Positions 35,383-42,963 of a stretch of 64,000 nt of DNA are shown piece after piece. Origin of the DNA: Turneriella parva DSM 21527. Lineage in GTDB: Bacteria; Spirochaetota; Leptospiria; Turneriellales; Turneriellaceae. The first letter of the stretch is position 1, and every line of letters starts with the position of its first letter. The stretch is taken from assembly GCF_000266885.1 (NCBI RefSeq), contig NC_018020.1, positions 2,852,001 to 2,916,000 of the forward strand. The letters run 5' to 3'. The translations under genes and the position numbers were made by a program. A model generated the notes under the pieces. The model saw only the letters and a list, made by a program, of their open reading frames with translations. It was not told where the DNA came from and ran no database searches.

Positions 35383-36096
35383 TTATTCCACAAAATAGTC
35401 AGGGTCATTCTTAACTTCGCTGATCAATTTATTTCTGGGCTGCCCAGCAAAGCCACGCCCGAACGGTACATATTTGCCACCTTTCACCTCTAAAATAACA
35501 TGTGCGCAGTCGGTCGGCACAAAGTAGTCTTCAAAAAGAACAATGATTACTTGATGTTTTTCTTTGTTCTTATCGATGTTGATGACGGCGCTGAATGTAG
35601 GCTTTGCCAATTCATAGTAGTCGATCTCGTGACTGTAGTTCGGATAACTTGGGTCGCTCTCAAACTTTCTAATTTCCTCTATTGCAATTCGATGCGCTTT
35701 TTTTCGATCAAATTCGAATTCAATTACTTCACTACCCGCGTTGCTGCTTTTCGCCGGGTAAAGCTCCGCATGCTCGGCAGGACTTTTTTCTTTTTGCAAA
35801 TATTTTTTCGGCACCCAGCCAATCTGATTTTGCCATCTGATTTGATACCAAGCAATCTTTAGTCGCTTAAATCGTCTCGTGTCGGCAGCTAGAAACTCAA
35901 CTTTACTGTTAAACGGAATAACATCGACTTGTTTGCCGGGTTTCGCCTCGGGTTCTGCAAAAAAATAAATATGATTATTCGTATAATAATATTTACTGCC
36001 AACCGCACCATTGCCGGCAAAGGTTTGCGCCTGGCATTGCGGAAAAATGATGCAGGCAATAAAGCCCGCGCAAATTAAGTCCCGAATATGACGCAT
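35383..36096 (-). CDS. secreted SH3-domain protein, candidate immunity to the RHS1 peptidase tip
   Basis: A 237-residue protein with a signal peptide (to about residue 23, ending CQA). An SH3b-like domain covers residues 50-105 (VDVIPFNSKVEFLA... then QIGWVPKKYLQ), and a second alpha/beta domain follows. It starts 5 bases after the stop of RHS1, whose tip is an M23 peptidase, so it has the place of a cognate immunity gene. Export to the periplasm fits protection of the cell wall, since SH3b domains often bind wall peptides. The role is inferred from position. Confidence 0.68.
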   Translation of the reverse strand: MRHIRDLICAGFIACIIFPQCQAQTFAGNGAVGSKYYYTNNHIYFFAEPEAKPGKQVDVIPFNSKVEFLAADTRRFKRLKIAWYQIRWQNQIGWVPKKYLQKEKSPAEHAELYPAKSSNAGSEVIEFEFDRKKAHRIAIEEIRKFESDPSYPNYSHEIDYYELAKPTFSAVINIDKNKEKHQVIIVLFEDYFVPTDCAHVILEVKGGKYVPFGRGFAGQPRNKLISEVKNDPDYFVE

Positions 36097-36101
36097 GCTG
36101 T

Positions 36102-39100
36102 TTAGTATCCGTATTTATAATTTTCAGAATTTACGTTCTTGCCATCAAGATAAAGCTCGAAATGCAAATGTGGACCCGTTACTCTGCCCGTTCTGCCTGA
36201 TTTGCCGATGATATCATTTCGATGTACCAACTGACCTTTCTTTACGTATATTTTGGAAAGATGCAGATATCGTGTCTGTCCGCCGCGAAGGTGATTAATG
36301 ATTATATAATTGCCACGGACAGAATTGTAGCCTACTTTATAAACTCGCCCAAGCATAACTGCACGCACCGGCGTCCCTACAGGTTCATAAATATCAGTAC
36401 CGTGGTGGAATTTCTTTTTTTCGCCAGTGACGGGGTGAGTTCGTGGCCCATAAGGCGATGTCACTCGACCTTTCGGAAGCACTTTTGATTCACCCAGATA
36501 GCCAGTTTGAATTGTCCCGGCACCCGCTAAGCTGCCTGAAATAACGCCAGATGTGCCGCCAAAAAAGGTGCTTGCAGCTCCGCCCCAACCACCTGTGGAC
36601 GCGCCCGCGCTCGGCACAACAGAACCACCGGTTGCAATGGGCACATCCGTAAGCGCAATCTCAGCACCGGGATAAGAACCGCCATTCGGACCGCTTGCGC
36701 AAAAATACGGATTTTGTGCACACGTCTGATTCAAAGCCGTGGAGCTAGAGCCGCCCCCACCAAGCGCTTGCCCCAGGCCGTAGCCGACGCCTGCAGTCAG
36801 GCCACCAATCAACGCACCTGTTACGCCACCGACAAAGCCAGCCATAAGACCATCACCAAAGCTTGCACCACCTATCCATGCATTTCCGGCACCACCCGCA
36901 AAGCCGCCAGCCGCACCACCTGCCATACCACCGATAATCGCGGCATTCAGGCCACCAGACACACCACCATACGCAGCAAAGGCAGCACCGCCCGTCATGA
37001 CACCCAACGCGACTGCAGCAGCAGTCATGTTGGCCATGGCATACCCCTGCTTCATGGAGTCCAAGCTCCAATCTTTGGTGATCGCGCCACGCGTCACAGC
37101 GCCCACAGCCCCTGTTGTCAATGCGCCAACGGGATTTATTACGGTTGATACGATATTCACCAAGTCACTAAACCAGCCATGGCCGGACGGATCAGTTGCA
37201 ATAATCGGATTGCCCGAAACATACATGTGTCGATTAAACCCGAAGCCACCTGCAGAATCAAATTCTGTGTCGCTAGTGGTAAACACGCCAAGCTCCGCAG
37301 AGTAGTAGCGCGCATTAAAATAATAAAAGCCAGTTTCCGGATCGTACTCCTGACCGGTAAATTTAACGGCGACAATCATCATTTCTGCATCGCTCATGTT
37401 CTGCTCAAGTATCTGTGTCGTTGGATTCCACTTGCCTGAATTCGTTAAATCGATTTCGCCGTATTCAGTGTAGCCTATGCGGAAGATTTCATTACCAGCC
37501 ATGTCGGTAGCCAGGGCGCCGCTGCCTAAGTGATTATGTGCGTAGTATACCGTGCCCGCCGGCAACCCTGTGTAGAGGTCAGAAATTAGAGTGTTAATCT
37601 GTTCCTGCGTTACGCCTGGCGGAAGCGAATTTTGGCCACAATATACCGAAGCAAAAACAATAAGCATCGACGTCGCTAAAACACGTCGGCAGAACTCATG
37701 CACTACGCGTTCTGCTGACGACACCCCTGAAAAGTATAGCCAGAGTAAAAGTGCTAAGGCGAGCGAACTTAAGAGGCCTATACGAAGAACTCTGCCAAAA
37801 TCTTCGTGTGCATAAATGCCGTATAGCGTGTAATAAGCTTTCATCGCCAAACCACTGCTTGTTGAAGATGAATAACTGTCAGCTAAGGCGAAAAGCGTTG
37901 AAGATGTCGCAGCAATAGCGCCAGCTTGAACATTGCCTGTGATCGATGCTATACGCTTACCGTCCTGACCATAAATGTATTTCGTTGCCTGCCATGAATC
38001 AAGAATACCAATAGTGTTACTGCTTGTCACGCCGACATACTTTTCTCGCAGTTCGATCGCATCACCTAAATACCAGGTTTTTATAGTCACACCGTCGCGC
38101 GTGTGCTTCTTTAAAAATCGTTGGCCGGCGTGATCGTAGGCAAACTGCGTTTCGGCCGTCGTACCCTCTACGGCTTTCGTCATCATTTGGTTACTGTCGT
38201 AAGAATAGGTGAAATTGCCTTTCGTCAAGAGACTGCCGGCAGCAGACCAAGTCATAGTTTGGTGCACTTCCCAGATGCCTGTTGATTTATTCAAAAGCTC
38301 GTCACTCACGGGATAGGTTTTCCCCGGTGCATACGTCATTCGACGGTTACCCTTTTGCAGCAAATTTCCCCTGCTGTTGCCGGCGCCGTCGTGGTCGAAC
38401 CGGAAATCGCGCATTAATCCTGAACCGTAAGTCGTTTTCCGCAGACGGTTTAAGCCATCATATTGGTAAGTAACCGAAAGATTCGGCATTACAGAATCAG
38501 TAATACTTTGAATGTTATACGAAGTATCATAGGCATAAGTCAAGTTCATCTGCGCTGGTTCATTGGCTTTGCCAATATTGACGTTGCTCAGCAGTCCGGT
38601 GTTTGCTTGGTAGCCGTAGGTGTGTCTCAAACCATTGCCGTAAGTCACCCTTCCGACTTGCGCAATAACGTCGTAGTTATAGTCGCTATAGGTGGCATAA
38701 GTCGTCCCATCATGACTAATCCCCAAAACATGATCTGTCGCCCCGGCATAGCTGAACGCCGTAATTTTGCCATCTGGATAGATTGTTGATTTAGTGCGAC
38801 CAAGTTCATCGGCCGTCGTACCATAGATTTGCAAACAAGGCATTGCGTTCATATCTGCGCACAATGTTTCTGTCGAGTGCGAAAATCTACGCGTCATTTC
38901 AACGACATCACCATTCGCATTATGACTGTACCGCTCTTGCAAAATGTATCCATCTACGGAATAAGTCAGAGTCGTCAGTTTGTTTTTGCCAAACGCAAGG
39001 TCTGTTTCGTCATAAGTGTAAGTAGTTACCGATTCATTTTGTGTTATTTTTGATAAGCGACCGAATGCGGCGTTATACTCCAGGCTAATAACTTTGCCAT

Positions 39101-40814
39101 TGCTTGTTTCTGTTGCCAACTGACCGAAACTGGCTTGACCTGACTGCGCATAGTATGTATATTCAGTTCTACCGGAGACCGGATCGTCAATGAAAGCCTG
39201 TAGCCCGGAGATACCGACGTAACCAATTGTCGTAACCCCTTGCGGCGCACCTACGGACACCAAACGGCCACGGCCGTCATAGATATAAGTAGCCTCTATT
39301 GCTTCTGTAGTGCCGAAATTTTGAATAGTGAAAGCAGGTTGATCAAAGATATTGTTGCACGTCTTCTGTTGCTTCCCGTCAATAGCGGTGCCGATCATGC
39401 AAGAAACAATACCAGCGGGCAATCCCGTTGCTTGATAAGTTGTTGATGTTATCTTGTTATCAAAACTTTGTGTTTGAATGATTCGACCATAGTTATCATA
39501 TGTCTTTGTATCCCAGTGCACCGCGCTACCGCTCGCCGCATCGAATGGGCGAGAAACTCGGTCCTGACGACCCTGATTGTCGTATTTATACTCAATCGCC
39601 ATCTGCGTTTCAACACCGGCCACCAATTCAGGAAATTCTTCACGGTAAACGCGACCCATAGCATCTGAAAATTTTCGTCGGCATCGCGTCTGCGTAAAGC
39701 CATTACCAAAATGTGTGCAAGTTTCGCCCCATATCGGGGACACGCCGGGCATCGAGTGCGATGCCGTTTTTCTTGCCAGAATAGTAGAGCCATTCTGAGT
39801 AATAATCTCAAAAGCAAACCCCGTTGCGTCAAACGTTGTTGCTGTTACCGTTGCGTCATCAACAAGCGTTTCGCTAATTCTTTTCCCGAATCTCGGATCG
39901 TAAGCTGCTGTCACTGTCGAGGACTTACCACCATGGGCCTTGGTGATACTTACTGGGAACTGATTGTAATCTGTATCATAGGCGATACTTGTCAAAACGC
40001 CATGGTCATCCAATTTCGTCAAAATGCCGCCCGCAAAATTATAAGTAAATTCCTCCGCCCCCCAGACGCCTGTTCCCAATGCAATTGGTAAAAAGAATTC
40101 TTTCTTTGTCACTAAATGATGATCGCCAATAGTGCCCAAAGCACCACCATCGTAGTATACTTTGTTTTCCGAAACAAAGTCATTATCACCTGTCGCGCAC
40201 TCAGTTTCTGTGTAGCAGGTTTTTTCAGAAACGGGTATACCAATGGCCCTTGTCGTGCTGGTCTCGTTAAGATATGTTATAAACCTATAAACGCTGCGTT
40301 CTGCACCGTTCGCCGAAATTCTGCTTTTGGTCTTCAGCGGATTGCCATAGGCATCCTGACTGAATATCTGCTCAAATTTGCCGCCAGTCAATATCCCGCT
40401 CTCATAGGATAGCGAACCCGTTTCACCTGATTGCCTTATTTGCTTGGGCTGTATTGGATTTGGGTTATTCGTCACATCATGCGTGCAGCCGGTCTCATCA
40501 CATAGCCATAGTTGTGGCGTTGCGGCGATCTGCTCGCTCAACAGCGTATTGTTTGCTAAGTAACTTCGGTTTGCTGTCACCATCCCCTGAAACGGCTTAT
40601 CCTGCCGGTACGTCGTAATCGAATAATTCCCCGAATTGACATCCGTCGTTTTGATCTTCTCAAACCCTAAGGACGCCCTCTCCGCAACCGTACCCGTCGC
40701 CACGCGCCCGTTGTAGTATTCGTATATACGCACCCCAAAGGGGGTTATTAACGCAACGGTATCGCCCCGGCGGATTACCAGACACAGCAGAAATTGACCC
40801 GGGAAAGGGTTCAC
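36102..40814 (-). CDS. headless RHS protein with M23 peptidase tip (RHS1)
   Basis: A 1570-residue RHS protein. From about residue 31 (YEYYNGRVATG) it aligns with the middle of RHS2. The first 30 residues match nothing there, and the signal peptide, SpvB domain and VCBS repeats are missing. YD repeats fill residues about 80-1000; next come an internal transmembrane pair, the core motif YFNARYYSAELGVF and a Gly/Ala-rich segment. The C-terminus is an M23 metallopeptidase (HHGTD, YLHL, GPHLHFEL) that would cut peptidoglycan. Without an export head it may be silent and act as a donor of toxin tips. Confidence 0.85.
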   Translation of the reverse strand: MNPFPGQFLLCLVIRRGDTVALITPFGVRIYEYYNGRVATGTVAERASLGFEKIKTTDVNSGNYSITTYRQDKPFQGMVTANRSYLANNTLLSEQIAATPQLWLCDETGCTHDVTNNPNPIQPKQIRQSGETGSLSYESGILTGGKFEQIFSQDAYGNPLKTKSRISANGAERSVYRFITYLNETSTTRAIGIPVSEKTCYTETECATGDNDFVSENKVYYDGGALGTIGDHHLVTKKEFFLPIALGTGVWGAEEFTYNFAGGILTKLDDHGVLTSIAYDTDYNQFPVSITKAHGGKSSTVTAAYDPRFGKRISETLVDDATVTATTFDATGFAFEIITQNGSTILARKTASHSMPGVSPIWGETCTHFGNGFTQTRCRRKFSDAMGRVYREEFPELVAGVETQMAIEYKYDNQGRQDRVSRPFDAASGSAVHWDTKTYDNYGRIIQTQSFDNKITSTTYQATGLPAGIVSCMIGTAIDGKQQKTCNNIFDQPAFTIQNFGTTEAIEATYIYDGRGRLVSVGAPQGVTTIGYVGISGLQAFIDDPVSGRTEYTYYAQSGQASFGQLATETSNGKVISLEYNAAFGRLSKITQNESVTTYTYDETDLAFGKNKLTTLTYSVDGYILQERYSHNANGDVVEMTRRFSHSTETLCADMNAMPCLQIYGTTADELGRTKSTIYPDGKITAFSYAGATDHVLGISHDGTTYATYSDYNYDVIAQVGRVTYGNGLRHTYGYQANTGLLSNVNIGKANEPAQMNLTYAYDTSYNIQSITDSVMPNLSVTYQYDGLNRLRKTTYGSGLMRDFRFDHDGAGNSRGNLLQKGNRRMTYAPGKTYPVSDELLNKSTGIWEVHQTMTWSAAGSLLTKGNFTYSYDSNQMMTKAVEGTTAETQFAYDHAGQRFLKKHTRDGVTIKTWYLGDAIELREKYVGVTSSNTIGILDSWQATKYIYGQDGKRIASITGNVQAGAIAATSSTLFALADSYSSSTSSGLAMKAYYTLYGIYAHEDFGRVLRIGLLSSLALALLLWLYFSGVSSAERVVHEFCRRVLATSMLIVFASVYCGQNSLPPGVTQEQINTLISDLYTGLPAGTVYYAHNHLGSGALATDMAGNEIFRIGYTEYGEIDLTNSGKWNPTTQILEQNMSDAEMMIVAVKFTGQEYDPETGFYYFNARYYSAELGVFTTSDTEFDSAGGFGFNRHMYVSGNPIIATDPSGHGWFSDLVNIVSTVINPVGALTTGAVGAVTRGAITKDWSLDSMKQGYAMANMTAAAVALGVMTGGAAFAAYGGVSGGLNAAIIGGMAGGAAGGFAGGAGNAWIGGASFGDGLMAGFVGGVTGALIGGLTAGVGYGLGQALGGGGSSSTALNQTCAQNPYFCASGPNGGSYPGAEIALTDVPIATGGSVVPSAGASTGGWGGAASTFFGGTSGVISGSLAGAGTIQTGYLGESKVLPKGRVTSPYGPRTHPVTGEKKKFHHGTDIYEPVGTPVRAVMLGRVYKVGYNSVRGNYIIINHLRGGQTRYLHLSKIYVKKGQLVHRNDIIGKSGRTGRVTGPHLHFELYLDGKNVNSENYKYGY
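40666..40721. repeat. 56-bp identity block shared with RHS2
   Basis: Fifty-six bases, from CCTAAGGACGCC to GTAGTATTC, are identical to 53210-53265 although the surrounding RHS sequences are clearly diverged. The block sits at the very left limit of homology between RHS1 and RHS2, as expected for a recent recombination joint. Confidence 0.8.
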
Positions 40815-40851
40815 AAATCAGCTAAAAATGGGGGTAAAATACACGGGCAAG

Positions 40852-40875
40852 CAAAACGGGCTTTTTACGCCCGCT
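40852..40875 (-). terminator. terminator of the tandem recombinase gene
   Basis: On the minus strand CGGGC and GCCCG pair around GTAAAAA and are followed by TTTT. The stem overlaps the TAA stop of the recombinase gene. RHS1 would then need its own promoter in the following 40 bases. Confidence 0.6.
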
Positions 40876-42847
40876 TGTAGATGCGTTGAAAAGCTGCGGT
40901 GTGAACCTCTTTCAGCCGTCGGATAGAGACGTGCGTATAACGCTGGGTCGTCTCTAAACTCGCGTGTCCCAGCATCTCCTGAATAAGCCGTGTGTCGCAG
41001 CCAGCTTCTAAAAGATGCGTGGCGAAGGTGTGGCGCAGCACGTGGCAGGCCCCGCGGATTTTCTTTTCACCAAAAAGCTGGCGAATGTGGCGTTTCACAA
41101 TATCCTGAATCGCGTCACCCGTCAGTTTCCCGAATGGGCCAGCAAAAAGATAGGCGCTCTTTTCCTTTCGGTTAGCGATGTAGTCTGTTAGCACACCCAA
41201 GGCGCGGCTGGTTATCGGTACGTAACGGTCTTTCTCTCCCTTGCCTGACGCAACATACACAAGGCCGCGCTCAAAATCGATGTCGGCGATCTTTAAGAGC
41301 GTCGCTTCTTTTAATCGTAAGCCGGTCGCATAAAAGGTTTCCAGAATTGCCCGTGCGCGCCTGCCGCTGTGAATTGTCATATCGGGCAGGCCCAGCAATT
41401 TTTCAACTTCTGTAGTGCTCAGAATGACCTGGGGTAAAGTCCTGCCTAATTTCGGCAGCTTTATGCCGCTTGCGATGTTGCATAAAATCCGGCCTTCTTC
41501 TGCCAGCGTGCTGAAGAATACCCGCATTGTGATAAGATACTGACTCTGGGAAGCGAAAGACAAGGGGGCACCATTGGGCTTGCGGTACTGGAAAATGAAT
41601 TCCCTGTAGGCCTCCAGATCGGTACGCGTGATCGTTGTGATTTCTTTGAATCCGCGCTCCGCCAAATAGCGAATGAAGCTCAACAGGCGAAACGAATGCG
41701 TGTAAATGCTCTGCACAGACCAACCACGTGCCTGGCAGGCCTCTATATGGCCTACGAAAGCTGCGTAAAAGGGACTTTCAGCTAAGGGATAAAAAATCTT
41801 GCGTTTAAGGTAAGCGTCCTTGAAATCTTCTTTCGCCGGCGTTTCGCGATTTATTGGCTGTGTTGCCGCCGCTGTGCTCTGGTTGGTGAGCGAAGCCGAA
41901 CCATCTGCAGTTAAGGGATGAAAGCGGTTGTGCATTGCCTTTAGAAACGACCGGTCAACGCGTGTGTAACGCTCAGTAGTCGAAATACGTCTGTGCCCCA
42001 GCATTTCCTGAACATAGCGCACGTCAGCGCCAGCTTCAAGCATCGCGGTTGCCATCGAGTGACGAAACAAATGACAGCCGCCGATTTTTCCGATGTGTGC
42101 CCGGCTGATCGCGTTGCCTGCGATGCGACTGACTGCGGCAGCGCCTAAAAGACTGCCATCCTTGCGGATGAATAGGTATTCTGATGCCTGCTTTTGTGAA
42201 TACTTTTTGTGCCCCTCATTAAACCAGCGTCTTAGCCAGAAAAGCGCGCGTTCGGTGACAGGTACAAAACGATCATGACCGCCTTTGCCCTGCCTGACAT
42301 GTACAACGCCGTTCTCGAAAGCCAGATCATAAATTTTAAGATTCGCCAGCTCCTTCTTTCTAAGGCCGCTTGAATAAAGAAGCTCCACGATCGCGCGGGA
42401 TCTTAAACCATAAAGCGTCGTCGTACGCAGGTGCTCAAATATCTGAACCGCATCGGTCTTTGACAAGACATACGCTGGCAGCTTGCGACCGCCTTTCGTA
42501 TAGGTCAGCCGTTCCGCCGGGTTATAGAGCAGAAGATTGTTTTCGGCTAAAAAGAGAAAGAATGCGCGCACCGTCGCGAAATAGTTATTCTGGGTCGAAG
42601 CACACAGGCCCTGCTTATGCTTGCCGATGTACTCGTAACGCACGTAGCGCGCGAACGCGTCGATAACGGCATAATCAATATCGAAAACGCTTTGAACCTG
42701 GCGGGTCTCGCAGAACCGCTGAAATAGTTTAAGCCCGACATGGCGGATTTGCACCGTGTACGGCGACGCGTTGTTTTGCCTTAGATAAAGAAGGTATTTT
42801 TCAACATAAATTTTCAGCATCCCCAGCTCCCTTTTCGCGTTTTTCAT
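40865..42847 (-). CDS. tandem fusion of two tyrosine recombinases
   Basis: One 660-residue protein holds two complete XerC/D-type recombinases. Unit 1 (about 10-310) has the SAM-like core-binding domain and all catalytic residues: R163, K188, H259xxR262, H285 and the nucleophile Y294. Unit 2 (about 350-660) repeats them: R511, K536, H602xxR605, H628 and Y637. Members of this family cut and rejoin DNA at short inverted sites, normally as four separate chains. A Ser/Thr/Ala-rich linker (315-345) joins the units and contains a piece of the attC-site flank. It follows the primase gene on the same strand and precedes RHS1 by 50 bases. Confidence 0.93.
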   Translation of the reverse strand: MKNAKRELGMLKIYVEKYLLYLRQNNASPYTVQIRHVGLKLFQRFCETRQVQSVFDIDYAVIDAFARYVRYEYIGKHKQGLCASTQNNYFATVRAFFLFLAENNLLLYNPAERLTYTKGGRKLPAYVLSKTDAVQIFEHLRTTTLYGLRSRAIVELLYSSGLRKKELANLKIYDLAFENGVVHVRQGKGGHDRFVPVTERALFWLRRWFNEGHKKYSQKQASEYLFIRKDGSLLGAAAVSRIAGNAISRAHIGKIGGCHLFRHSMATAMLEAGADVRYVQEMLGHRRISTTERYTRVDRSFLKAMHNRFHPLTADGSASLTNQSTAAATQPINRETPAKEDFKDAYLKRKIFYPLAESPFYAAFVGHIEACQARGWSVQSIYTHSFRLLSFIRYLAERGFKEITTITRTDLEAYREFIFQYRKPNGAPLSFASQSQYLITMRVFFSTLAEEGRILCNIASGIKLPKLGRTLPQVILSTTEVEKLLGLPDMTIHSGRRARAILETFYATGLRLKEATLLKIADIDFERGLVYVASGKGEKDRYVPITSRALGVLTDYIANRKEKSAYLFAGPFGKLTGDAIQDIVKRHIRQLFGEKKIRGACHVLRHTFATHLLEAGCDTRLIQEMLGHASLETTQRYTHVSIRRLKEVHTAAFQRIYKRA

Positions 42848-42895
42848 GGGTAAACGCTGAAACCCTTATCTTTATTGGTTAAAGTGAATTATGAA

Positions 42896-42963
42896 GCCCC
42901 GAAACAGGGGCGAATCACCCCCTAAAAACGCCTCTGGTTTTAGGGGGTAACCCCGTAGGGTTA
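42896..42963. repeat. three tandem hairpins between primase and recombinase genes
   Basis: Side by side lie GCCCC/GGGGC (42896-42900/42907-42911), an 11-bp perfect pair ACCCCCTAAAA (42917-42927/42938-42948) and TAACCC/GGGTTA (42948-42953/42958-42963). They fill the gap after the primase stop. No T run follows, so a simple terminator is not the best reading; a replication origin or a recombinase binding site is possible. Confidence 0.6.

Noticed and set aside
33880-36096. The small secreted genes as core chromosomal genes
   Set aside because: Their AT-rich composition, lack of known families and placement between attC-like sites fit cassettes better.
40865-42847. The tandem recombinase as an integron integrase (IntI)
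   Set aside because: Neither half shows the extra helix segment between the second and third catalytic motifs that marks IntI, and the gene does not face an array in the usual attI layout. It resembles XerC/D-type enzymes.
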